In this document: positions 26,892-34,678 of the stretch, one piece after another | How positions within the stretch are numbered: the stretch's first letter is position 1 | How the letters are laid out: each line of letters starts with the position of its first letter | From: Flavobacterium ardleyense | Lineage (GTDB): Bacteria; Bacteroidota; Bacteroidia; Flavobacteriales; Flavobacteriaceae | Reading direction: 5' to 3' | Length of the DNA: 64,000 bases | Assembly: GCF_033547075.1 (NCBI RefSeq) | Contig: NZ_CP137891.1 | Span: 434,001-498,000 of the forward strand | Notes under the pieces: generated by a model | What the model was told of the DNA's origin: nothing | Database searches by the model: none | The model's input: only the letters and a program-made list of their open reading frames with translations | Position numbers and translations under genes: made by a program

Positions 26892-27887
26892 ATGATTTTA
26901 GTTACAGGAGGCACAGGACTAATCGGGGCACATCTACTACTCTCACTCACCGAGACCAATGATCGCGTACGTGCCATTTTTCGAACTGAATCGAGTCAAA
27001 ATAAAACTAGGAACTTATTTAAGCTTTATAATAAGAGTCATCTTTTTGAAAAAATTGAATGGGTAGAAGCAGACATTAATGATATTGAGCTTTTAGATAT
27101 CGCTTTCGCTAAAATTACCCACGTTTACCATTGTGCTGCCTTGGTATCATTTGACCCGAGGGCTGAGCTGAAACTCCGCAAAATCAATATTGAAGGTACT
27201 GCCAATATTGTAAATTTCTGCTTGTATCACAAGGTCGAAAAACTCTGTTATGTAAGTTCGATTGCAGCTTTGGGTGATGCTAAAACCGAAGGTGATTTGA
27301 TAACTGAATCTACAGAGTGGAATGCCGAAAAGCTTCATAGCGACTACGCCATTACCAAGCACGGCGCCGAAATAGAGGTTTGGCGGGGAGAACAAGAAGG
27401 ACTAAATGTGGTGATTGTAAATCCATCGATTGTTTTAGGACCTGGATTTTGGGATTCTGGAAGCGGCGAAATATTTTCTAATGTCGAGAAAGGTTTGAAA
27501 TATTACACACTAGGAATGGCGGCCTTTATTGCAGTAACTGATGTAGTAGAACAGATGATTGCCTTGATGAAATCGGATATTTCTGGAAAACGTTTTATCT
27601 TATCAGCTGAAAATATCAGTTATAGAGATTTAATCAATTGGATTGCAGATACACTCAAGAAACCACGACCAACAATTGAAGCAAAAAAATGGATGACTAA
27701 TATCGCTTGGCGTCTTGATGCTTTGAAAACGACACTCTTTGGAGGAAGAAGGCACTTGACGAAAATTACCGCACAGTCACTTCACAGCAAAACTTTGTAC
27801 AGCAATAAAGCAATAACAGAGGCAACTTCAGTAACTTTTATTCCGATAAAGGATTATTTAAAGAAATTCAAAAAAAAAGAATCGTAG
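26892..27887 (+). CDS. NAD-dependent epimerase/dehydratase (extended SDR)
   Basis: A 331-residue extended short-chain dehydrogenase. The nucleotide motif MILVTGGTGLIGAHL begins at residue 1, which fixes the start. The catalytic residues are Ser in YVSSIAALG and YAITK (about residues 156-160). It is probably a sugar-nucleotide or dihydroflavonol-reductase-like enzyme; substrate unknown. It is convergent with the DUF4296 gene, 5 bases apart at their ends. Confidence 0.85.
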   Translation: MILVTGGTGLIGAHLLLSLTETNDRVRAIFRTESSQNKTRNLFKLYNKSHLFEKIEWVEADINDIELLDIAFAKITHVYHCAALVSFDPRAELKLRKINIEGTANIVNFCLYHKVEKLCYVSSIAALGDAKTEGDLITESTEWNAEKLHSDYAITKHGAEIEVWRGEQEGLNVVIVNPSIVLGPGFWDSGSGEIFSNVEKGLKYYTLGMAAFIAVTDVVEQMIALMKSDISGKRFILSAENISYRDLINWIADTLKKPRPTIEAKKWMTNIAWRLDALKTTLFGGRRHLTKITAQSLHSKTLYSNKAITEATSVTFIPIKDYLKKFKKKES

Positions 27888-27892
27888 AAAGA

Positions 27893-28231
27893 CTAGTTTG
27901 GAGACAGCGTCTTTAATTTTTTTTCGAGCCTTTTATTTACACTGTCATAAAGTGAGTGGTAATTTTCAATATCAGCGGCATAATATTTTATACTATTGGC
28001 AAATTGCAGGCTATCTATTGAATACTTTTTGTAAACATAATTATTAGTTTCAATTTGATACTGCTCCAAAACAATAGGTTTTTGGGACTTCGCTGCTTCC
28101 AGAATTGATAAATCATAAATGATATCCACCATCTTTTCTCTTTCTATCAGATTCTCCGGCTTTTTGGTAGCATTAGAATTACAGCTGATAGAAAGAAGAA
28201 AAAGTAGAATTATAGATAAAATATTTTTCAT
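27893..28231 (-). CDS. DUF4296 lipoprotein
   Basis: A 112-residue protein. I take the ATG at 28231, which gives a clean lipoprotein signal MKNILSIILLFLLSISC (Cys17), rather than a longer upstream frame. The rest is helical (KMVDIIYDLSILEAAKSQ, YSIDSLQFANSIKYYAADIENY), typical of DUF4296. It begins one base after the dihydroorotase stop, an arrangement common in Bacteroidetes. Function unknown. Confidence 0.82.
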   Translation of the reverse strand: MKNILSIILLFLLSISCNSNATKKPENLIEREKMVDIIYDLSILEAAKSQKPIVLEQYQIETNNYVYKKYSIDSLQFANSIKYYAADIENYHSLYDSVNKRLEKKLKTLSPN

Positions 28232-28232
28232 T

Positions 28233-29576
28233 TTATTTTCTATCAAATAACAAACGCTGTCCCTTGCGAACATCTTTAATTTTACCATTTGCATAAACAA
28301 GATTTCCATTTACAAAAGTATGAGTCACCCTGGATTTGAAGTTTAAACCTTCAAAAGGAGACCAACCACATTTGGCAAGAATATTTTCTTTCTTAACGTT
28401 CCATGGTTTGGCAGTATTTACAATTACAAGATCGGCATGATAACCAACTTTTATAAAACCTCGTTTTTCAATCTGAAATAATTTGGCAGGATTATGAGCC
28501 ATTTTCTCAACAATTTTCTCTATAGAAATTTTTCCACGAAGGTAATTTTCGAGCATTGCAACTAGTGCATGCTGCACCATAGGCCCGCCAGATGGAGCAT
28601 TTAGATATGGCAATTTTTTCTCTTCAAGAGTGTGAGGCGCATGATCTGTTGCAATTACGTCAATACGATCGTCAAGAAGTGCCGTCCAAAGGGCATCTCT
28701 ATCAGCGGCGGTCTTAATTGCTGGATTCCATTTGATAAAATTTCCTTTGGTTTTATAATCTTCATCAGAAAACCATAAGTGGTGAATACAAACTTCAGCG
28801 GTGATTTTCTTTTGTTCTAATGGAATTTTATTTGTAAACAAGTCTAATTCCTTGGCAGTAGAAACGTGAAAAACGTGCAGTCTTGCGCCAGTTTTCTTTG
28901 CCAAAGCAACTGCTTGTGATGATGAGATATAACATGCTTCGGTACTTCTGATTAGCGGGTGAGCTTCGGCAGGAATATTATCTCCGTATTCTTCCTTAAA
29001 TTTTTCAAGATTTGCTTTAATTGTCGCTTCGTCTTCGCAGTGAACGGCAATTAGCGTTTTGGTATTAGCAAAAATGTTCTCGAGAGTTGCTTGATTATCG
29101 ACAAGCATATTTCCTGTTGAGGATCCTAAAAAGATTTTCACTCCTGCAACATTCCTTGGATTGGTTTTTAAAACTTCTTCAAGATTATCATTTGTAGCCC
29201 CCATCATGAAAGAGTAGTTTGCAAATGAATTATCACTAGCAAGACCATATTTCTCTTCAAGTATTTCTTGGGTTACAGCATTTGGTACTGTATTAGGTTG
29301 CTCGATAAAGGATGTGATTCCACCTGCAACTGCTGCACGAGATTCAGATTCGATATCACCTTTATAAGTAAGACCTGGCTCTCTAAAATGCACTTGATCG
29401 TCAATTATTCCAGGAAGTAAAAAATTACCTTCCGCATCAACAACTAGACAATCACCAGATTTTGGGCTAATATTTTCTTCTATTTCAACGATATATTCTC
29501 CATCTATAAATACATCTCCTTCAAAAATGACACCTTCATTAACAATCTTTGCATTTTTGATTAAAACCTTTCCCAT
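28233..29576 (-). CDS. pyrC: Dihydroorotase (amidohydrolase superfamily)
   Basis: A 447-residue enzyme for the third step of pyrimidine synthesis. The usual HxH metal motif reads IDDQVHFREPG, with Gln in place of the first His. Other ligands are in place: Lys in GVKIFLGSSTG, His in AVHCEDE, His in LHVFHVSTAKEL and Asp in DVIATDHAPHTLEEK. I believe the Gln variant is shared by many Bacteroidetes dihydroorotases. It is in an operon between a DPM1-like transferase and DUF4296. Confidence 0.88.
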   Translation of the reverse strand: MGKVLIKNAKIVNEGVIFEGDVFIDGEYIVEIEENISPKSGDCLVVDAEGNFLLPGIIDDQVHFREPGLTYKGDIESESRAAVAGGITSFIEQPNTVPNAVTQEILEEKYGLASDNSFANYSFMMGATNDNLEEVLKTNPRNVAGVKIFLGSSTGNMLVDNQATLENIFANTKTLIAVHCEDEATIKANLEKFKEEYGDNIPAEAHPLIRSTEACYISSSQAVALAKKTGARLHVFHVSTAKELDLFTNKIPLEQKKITAEVCIHHLWFSDEDYKTKGNFIKWNPAIKTAADRDALWTALLDDRIDVIATDHAPHTLEEKKLPYLNAPSGGPMVQHALVAMLENYLRGKISIEKIVEKMAHNPAKLFQIEKRGFIKVGYHADLVIVNTAKPWNVKKENILAKCGWSPFEGLNFKSRVTHTFVNGNLVYANGKIKDVRKGQRLLFDRK

Positions 29577-29586
29577 CTTATTATAA

Positions 29587-30312
29587 TTATAATCTATTAA
29601 ATAATTTTTTTAATCTAAGCGTAATCACCCCAAAGACAGCTTCGGTAATAATGGCATTGCTCATTTTTGAAACACCTTTTGTTCTATCTGTAAATATAAT
29701 CGGCACTTCCTTGATTAGAAAATCTTTTGCATAAGCCCGGTACTTCATCTCTATCTGAAAAGCATATCCAACAAATTTAATTCTATCGAGATTAATAGCT
29801 TTTAGAACTTGTCTCTTGTAACAAATAAATCCTGCCGTGGCATCGTGAATTTTCATTCCAGTAATCATCTGCACATACACAGATGCAAAGTAGGACATGA
29901 GCACACGACTAAGTGGCCAATTGACAACATTTACACCAGTTACATAACGAGAACCGATGGCGACAGAGGCATTTTCGACTGCACAAGCATTGTAAAGTTT
30001 GATCAGATCTTCGGGATTATGAGAGAAATCTGCATCCATTTCAAATATATAATCATATTTTCTCTCGAGACTCCACTTGAATCCATGAACATATGCAGTA
30101 CCGAGTCCCGACTTCTTTGCTCTGTTCTCTAAAAACAGTTTTCCAACAAATTCAATTTGTAACTTTCTCACCGTATCGGCAGTGCGATCTGGCGAATTGT
30201 CATCAACAATGAGAACATCAAAAGATTTTTCTAGCGAAAAAACCTTTCTAATAATGCTTTCGATATTTTCGATTTCGTTATAAGTTGGAATTATAACAAT
30301 ACTATCGCTCAT
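29587..30312 (-). CDS. Polyprenol monophosphomannose synthase-like GT2 glycosyltransferase
   Basis: A 241-residue GT2 protein of the DPM1 type. It has IVIIPTYNEIENIE (5-18), VDDNSPDRTADTV with metal-binding Asp residues, FEMDADFSHNPEDL, and the DPM1 hallmark TAGFICYKRQVLKAI. It should transfer a sugar, probably mannose, from a nucleotide donor to a polyprenyl phosphate on the cytoplasmic membrane face. No C-terminal membrane domain. First gene of the operon with dihydroorotase and DUF4296. Confidence 0.85.
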   Translation of the reverse strand: MSDSIVIIPTYNEIENIESIIRKVFSLEKSFDVLIVDDNSPDRTADTVRKLQIEFVGKLFLENRAKKSGLGTAYVHGFKWSLERKYDYIFEMDADFSHNPEDLIKLYNACAVENASVAIGSRYVTGVNVVNWPLSRVLMSYFASVYVQMITGMKIHDATAGFICYKRQVLKAINLDRIKFVGYAFQIEMKYRAYAKDFLIKEVPIIFTDRTKGVSKMSNAIITEAVFGVITLRLKKLFNRL

Positions 30313-30329
30313 TGAAATTCTATTTGTGG

Positions 30330-30337
30330 CAAAAATA
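30330..30337 (-). promoter_or_regulatory. Putative promoter -7 element (TATTTTTG) for the DPM1-like/pyrC operon
   Basis: It matches TAnnTTTG on the minus strand, 18 bases before the start. Confidence 0.45.
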
Positions 30338-30530
30338 AACTATTTAAGATACTTCGCTTCATAAATATTTAATAATAATAAAACTCTATGCGCAGCGCGC
30401 TATAGCTCATAAAAAAACGGTGCATTTTAAGATTAAAAGAGTTTTTATTAGAAACAAATAAAGCACCAAAAAACCAAAAAATTATTAATTCAAATGCAGA
30501 AAATATTGCTCTAGCGTAGTTTAAAATTAC

Positions 30531-30538
30531 TAATTTTG
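30531..30538 (+). promoter_or_regulatory. Putative promoter -7 element (TAATTTTG) for DUF4271-hemD
   Basis: It matches TAnnTTTG; the candidate start codon lies six bases downstream (30545), with another ATG nine bases on. Confidence 0.5.
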
Positions 30539-30544
30539 CATCCG

Positions 30545-31210
30545 ATGAACGAAATGATTTTACATACACGGCAATTGGAGAGCAATGATTGGGCAACCTT
30601 TATCTTTTTGGTTTCACTTATTCTTATAGCAGTTGTAAGCAATGTATATGAAAAGCGATTTTCGGACTTTTTGCGTTTAGGAATTTCTGATAAATATGTA
30701 AAAGTCTATCGTGAAAGTAGCAATCTAGTTTCGGGCTTTAATATTCTGCTGTTTGTTTTGCAATTGATTTCTCTGTCGTTTTTCATACAACTCTTTATTA
30801 GTGCCGCCGGTATGGGCAGTAAGACAGATTGGATATTATTTGTTCGAATATTTACACTTACTACAAGTTTTGTATTAATTAAATTCTTAATTGATAAAAT
30901 TATAGCATTAACGTTTAATATTGAGGAGTTTGCTGAAATGTTTAATCTCCGTAAGATCACCTACCGCACATACTTCGGACTTCTATTACTTCCAATAAGT
31001 TTTGGTCTATTCTTCTACAGTAGTGTCAATTTTAGCATTTATTTAATAGTTTTAGCGCTTTTTCTTTTAGCAAATGCGTTAATTTACCTTGCGTCATTAA
31101 AGAATTATCAAAAATTCCTTAGTGGCAAATTGTTTTATTTTATTTTGTATCTTTGCGCTTTGGAAATAGCTCCCTACTATTTTATGTATTATTGGTTTAC
31201 AAAAAGCTAG
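30545..31210 (+). CDS. DUF4271 integral membrane protein
   Basis: About 221 residues from MNEMILHTRQLESNDW. An upstream TTG overlaps the promoter element and is unlikely. Roughly five or six hydrophobic spans are seen (such as FIFLVSLILIAVVSNV, FNILLFVLQLISLSFFIQLFI, LLLPISFGLFFYSSVNFSIYLIVLALFLL). DUF4271 proteins sit next to hemD in many Bacteroidetes, as here with a 15-base gap, but their role is not known. Confidence 0.8.
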   Translation: MNEMILHTRQLESNDWATFIFLVSLILIAVVSNVYEKRFSDFLRLGISDKYVKVYRESSNLVSGFNILLFVLQLISLSFFIQLFISAAGMGSKTDWILFVRIFTLTTSFVLIKFLIDKIIALTFNIEEFAEMFNLRKITYRTYFGLLLLPISFGLFFYSSVNFSIYLIVLALFLLANALIYLASLKNYQKFLSGKLFYFILYLCALEIAPYYFMYYWFTKS

Positions 31211-31225
31211 AATTAGAGAACAAAT

Positions 31226-31984
31226 ATGAAAGTGAAAACAATTTTGGTGTCACAACCCGAGCCTAAAGTAGAAAATTCACCCTACTTCGATTTACAACAA
31301 AAATTAAAAGTAAAGATAGATTTCCGTTCTTTTATTCACGTGGAAGGAGTAAATGCCAAAGAAATACGAGCGCAGAAAATAGACATTAACAACTATTCGG
31401 CGATTATCCTAACTAGCAGAAATGCAGTGGATCACTTCTTTAGGGTTGCAGACGAAATGCGTTTCAAAATTCCTGAAACTTTGAAGTATTTTTGCCAGTC
31501 GGAAGCGGTTGCGTTTTATCTTCAGAAATACGTGGTTTATAGAAAAAGAAAAATTTATGTTGGCCAAAAAGATTTTGCTGACTTAGTACCACTTCTAAAA
31601 AAGTATAAAGACGAAAAGTTTCTATTGCCGGCATCAGAGCAATCTAGTATTGAACCACAGACAGTTTTAAATAATTTGAAAGTTGATTGGACACAAGCTA
31701 CTTTTTACAAAACTGTAATAAGTGATCTTTCTGACCTTGCAGATGTTTATTATGACATTATTGCATTTTTTAGCCCTACTGGAATCCGTTCATTGTATAA
31801 AAACTTCCCTGATTTTGAACAAAACAATACGCGTATTGCGGTTTTTGGAAGCACTACGCAGCGAGAAGCTTTAGACCTTGGTCTTCGAGTAGATATCATG
31901 GCACCTTCTCCTGACTGTCCTTCTATGACAATGGCTTTGGAAAAATATGTATTGCAGGCAAATAAAGAATTAAAAGATAAATAA
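31226..31984 (+). CDS. hemD: Uroporphyrinogen-III synthase
   Basis: A 252-residue protein with the weakly conserved HemD fold: TILVSQPEPKVENSPYFDL at the start, SAIILTSRNAVDHFFRVADE (about 53-72) and AFFSPTGIRSLYKNFPDF near 175, ending APSPDCPSMTMALEKYV. It cyclises hydroxymethylbilane to uroporphyrinogen III for heme synthesis. It forms a pair with the upstream DUF4271 gene. Confidence 0.88.
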   Translation: MKVKTILVSQPEPKVENSPYFDLQQKLKVKIDFRSFIHVEGVNAKEIRAQKIDINNYSAIILTSRNAVDHFFRVADEMRFKIPETLKYFCQSEAVAFYLQKYVVYRKRKIYVGQKDFADLVPLLKKYKDEKFLLPASEQSSIEPQTVLNNLKVDWTQATFYKTVISDLSDLADVYYDIIAFFSPTGIRSLYKNFPDFEQNNTRIAVFGSTTQREALDLGLRVDIMAPSPDCPSMTMALEKYVLQANKELKDK

Positions 31985-32025
31985 ACCATCGCGGATCCGA
32001 TTCCTCTTCGGTTTTTACCCAATAA

Positions 32026-32059
32026 AAAGAGTTACTTTAATTAGTAGCTCTTTTTTTTT
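32026..32059 (+). terminator. Terminator after hemD
   Basis: AAAGAGTTACT pairs with AGTAGCTCTTT (one G-U) and a T run follows. Confidence 0.75.
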
Positions 32060-32130
32060 GCTCTGTTTCTGTCAAGTTATTTGATTTAGAATTTTTAGAA
32101 GTAAAATGAAAATCTGCACTTTACTTATTT

Positions 32131-32405
32131 AAAAGAATTGCCTTTCAAGAAAAAAACTTCTGGTAAATGGCAGAATCCGCAGCAACATCTTCGAAGGTGT
32201 CTTCCCTTAGTTACAGTAGCTTTGTTGCTGGATTCTTTCGGCGAAAGCCTACTTCTAATTCTATTAAAACTACTTTCAGTTATTCAAAAGAGTTGCCTTC
32301 AAACAATCCAACTTCTGTTCAATAGCGATGCTTGCTGCAACATCTTTCAAGAATTCAATTCTATTTCAAAATAAGTTTTGTTGTTCAGTTCTTTCGGCGA
32401 AAGCC
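32131..32405. repeat. Imperfect tandem repeat (two units, 155-bp period)
   Basis: Unit 1 (32131-32250) and unit 2 (32286-32405) share in order AAAAGAxTTGCC, AACTTCTG, GCxGCAACATCTT and a closing TTCTTTCGGCGAAAGCC. Spacer lengths within units match to a few bases. Confidence 0.65.
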
Positions 32406-32436
32406 AATTAAATTACTGAATAGAAATCCTAAAGCA

Positions 32437-32468
32437 TAAAAAAAGAGCTACTTAAAAAAGTAGCTCCT
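32437..32468 (-). terminator. Terminator after pckA
   Basis: A perfect 9-bp stem GAGCTACTT / AAGTAGCTC with a 4-base loop, and a T run on the minus strand. Confidence 0.85.
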
Positions 32469-32489
32469 TCTATATAATTTAAACTGAGA

Positions 32490-34091
32490 TTAAGCTCTTG
32501 GAGCTCCAGCCATGATTTCTTCGTTTGCAAATTCTTCAAACTTAGCAAAATTGGCTTTGAATTTCTGCGCAAGTTCAACTGCTTTTTCGTCATAAAGGTC
32601 TTTGTCATCCCAAGTATTACGAGGATCTAAAATCTCGTTTGGCACATTAGGACAGTCTGTAGGAATACTGATTCCGAAGATTTTGTTTTCTACAAATTCC
32701 ACATTATCAAGATCTCCACCCAAAGCAGCATCGATCATTGCACGAGTATATTTTAATTTCATTCTGCTACCTGTACCGTAAGCACCGCCGGTCCAACCAG
32801 TATTGATAAGCCAAACTTTTACGCCAGCATCTTTCATTTTCTTACTCAACATTTCGGCATATTTTGTTGGGTGCAGCGGCATAAATGGCGCGCCAAAACA
32901 AGCTGAGAAGTTAGGTTGTGGCTCAGTAACTCCCGCTTCTGTACCAGCAACTTTTGCAGTATATCCAGAGATAAAGTGGTAAGCCGCCTGACCTGGAGTT
33001 AATTTTGAAATTGGAGGCAAAATTCCGAAAGAATCGGCTGTAAGCATAAAAATATTACGTGGATTTCCTCCTTTTGACCCTGGCTGAATATTATCAATAT
33101 GATAAATTGGATAACTTACACGAGTGTTTTGAGTGATAGAAACATCATCAAAATCAACTTCGTTTGTTCCTTCTTTGAAAACTACATTTTCTAGAATTGC
33201 ACCTCTTTTGATAGCATCAAAAATTTCAGGTTCATTCTCTTTGCATAGGTTGATAACTTTTGCATAGCATCCACCTTCAAAGTTGAATACTACATTTTCG
33301 TTTGTCCAACCATGCTCATCGTCACCAATAAGTTTGCGTTTTGGATCTGCAGATAAAGTTGTTTTTCCAGTTCCCGAAAGTCCGAAGAAAATTGCTGTAT
33401 CTCCGTCTTTTCCAACGTTTGCACTACAGTGCATTGGCAAAGCATCTTTGTCTACTGGCAAAATGAAATTTAAAGCAGAGAAAATCCCTTTTTTAATTTC
33501 ACCTGTATAACCTGTTCCACCAATAAGAGCAATTTTACGAGTAAAATCCAAAATTGCGAAGTTGTGTTGTCTTGTACCATCAATGGCAGGATCTGCCATG
33601 AATGTTGGTGCACAGATTACGTGCCAGTCAGGAGCAAAACCCGCTAGTTCACTTTCGTCCGGTCTCAAAAACATATTATAGCAAAACATATTTCCCCAAG
33701 GAGTTTCGTTTATTGCTCTAACATTTAATCTATATTTTTCGTCAGCACAAACGTAGCTATCTCTTACATAAATCTCTTTTCCGTCAAGGTGCTTGATAAC
33801 CTTGTCATATAAAGCATCAAATTTGGCTGATTCAAAAGGAATGTTCACTTTTCCCCACCAAACCTTATCTGCTGTAATGCTATCCTTTACAATAAATCTA
33901 TCCATTGGAGAACGACCTGTAAACTCACCAGTGTTAATTGCCAAAGCACCGCTAGAGCTCTCCACTCCTTGGCCCAACTTCACGGTAAGATCTTGAAGTT
34001 CGTCCGGACTTAATTGGTAATGAACATTGGAATTTTTTATTCCCAGACTCTCTAGTGATATAGATTTAGCTGTAAGATCGGTATTATCCAT
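32490..34091 (-). CDS. pckA: Phosphoenolpyruvate carboxykinase (ATP)
   Basis: A 533-residue enzyme interconverting oxaloacetate and PEP for gluconeogenesis. The kinase-1a P-loop is FFGLSGTGKTTLSADPKRKLIGDDEHGW (about 240-267) with the metal-binding Asp residues at its end. FTGRSPMDRFIVKD near 55 and the C-terminal NTGWTGGAYGTGSRMKLKYTR are intact. It has its own promoter element and terminator. Confidence 0.96.
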   Translation of the reverse strand: MDNTDLTAKSISLESLGIKNSNVHYQLSPDELQDLTVKLGQGVESSSGALAINTGEFTGRSPMDRFIVKDSITADKVWWGKVNIPFESAKFDALYDKVIKHLDGKEIYVRDSYVCADEKYRLNVRAINETPWGNMFCYNMFLRPDESELAGFAPDWHVICAPTFMADPAIDGTRQHNFAILDFTRKIALIGGTGYTGEIKKGIFSALNFILPVDKDALPMHCSANVGKDGDTAIFFGLSGTGKTTLSADPKRKLIGDDEHGWTNENVVFNFEGGCYAKVINLCKENEPEIFDAIKRGAILENVVFKEGTNEVDFDDVSITQNTRVSYPIYHIDNIQPGSKGGNPRNIFMLTADSFGILPPISKLTPGQAAYHFISGYTAKVAGTEAGVTEPQPNFSACFGAPFMPLHPTKYAEMLSKKMKDAGVKVWLINTGWTGGAYGTGSRMKLKYTRAMIDAALGGDLDNVEFVENKIFGISIPTDCPNVPNEILDPRNTWDDKDLYDEKAVELAQKFKANFAKFEEFANEEIMAGAPRA

Positions 34092-34126
34092 AATGTATGC
34101 TTTAAGTTGTGTGTATGTATAGAAGG

Positions 34127-34134
34127 CAAAAGTA
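34127..34134 (-). promoter_or_regulatory. Putative pckA promoter -7 element (TACTTTTG)
   Basis: It matches TAnnTTTG on the minus strand, about 36 bases before the pckA ATG. Confidence 0.5.
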
Positions 34135-34140
34135 AAAATT

Positions 34141-34557
34141 TTAATTCAGATTTGTTTTGTTTCCCAGAGAATTTTCCCGCTTCCGAAGAATATCAACCAA
34201 TAATACTAGCCAACCTATTATAAGTAGTAGTCCACCGATAGGTGTAATAAAACCGATAGCCTTAAAATTGATTGAGTTTAATGAGTCGGTAGCAAGCAAA
34301 AATATTGAACCAGAGAACAATATAACGCCTGTTAGGCACAAATAGTATATAGATTTTTTGGCTTTCGCCGAAAGAATATTGCTTGCTCCAACAAATAATA
34401 ATACCAGAGCATGATACATTTGATACCGAACGCCAGTTTCGAAAGTAACTAATTTATCAGCTTCTAATAAATCCTTTAATGCGTGTGCCCCAAAAGCTCC
34501 CAAAACAACTGCCGTCATTCCTAAAATTGCTGCTGTTGCAATAATCTTTCTGTCCAT
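34141..34557 (-). CDS. DUF423 family membrane protein (YgdD-like)
   Basis: A 138-residue protein with four hydrophobic spans. I take the ATG at 34557, which gives the typical start MDRKIIATAAILGMTAVVLG followed by AFGAHALKDLL. The rest shows YHALVLLFVGASNIL, YYLCLTGVILFSGSIFLLA and GGLLLIIGWLVLLV. Function unknown. A copy of the dispersed CTTTCGCCGAAAG palindrome lies inside the gene and codes for the stretch around ILSAKAKKS. Confidence 0.85.
   Translation of the reverse strand: MDRKIIATAAILGMTAVVLGAFGAHALKDLLEADKLVTFETGVRYQMYHALVLLFVGASNILSAKAKKSIYYLCLTGVILFSGSIFLLATDSLNSINFKAIGFITPIGGLLLIIGWLVLLVDILRKRENSLGNKTNLN
34360..34377. repeat. Dispersed palindrome copy inside the DUF423 gene
   Basis: GGCTTTCGCCGAAAGAAT, identical over 18 bases to the copy at 9022-9039, here within coding sequence between two membrane spans. 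Confidence 0.75.
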
Positions 34558-34652
34558 TATTTTCAAATCTTGATGAAAAACAAATTTAGTTCTTATTGTC
34601 ATATTTAACCTAGTCTTACGTCAAAGTTTTACGGTGCGCCTAAAAATTTTAG

Positions 34653-34660
34653 TACATTTG
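34653..34660 (+). promoter_or_regulatory. Putative promoter -7 element (TACATTTG)
   Basis: It matches TAnnTTTG, 18 bases before the saccharopine-dehydrogenase-like start, with a TTTT about 22 bases upstream as a possible -33 box. Confidence 0.5.
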
Positions 34661-34678
34661 TCTATCAAATTTTAAAAA

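Larger units (their letters stand above)
31985..32489. other. Gene-free region of terminators and a tandem repeat
   Basis: A 505-base gap between hemD and pckA. It holds the hemD and pckA terminators and two ~120-base imperfect direct repeats, each ending in the ATTCTTTCGGCGAAAGCC palindrome. A 78-codon open frame inside it runs across the repeats and is probably not a gene. Confidence 0.65.

Noticed and set aside
32138..32374. A 78-codon open frame between hemD and pckA
   Set aside because: It runs across an imperfect tandem repeat and palindromes, has low-complexity composition (poly-Leu), and no start signal.
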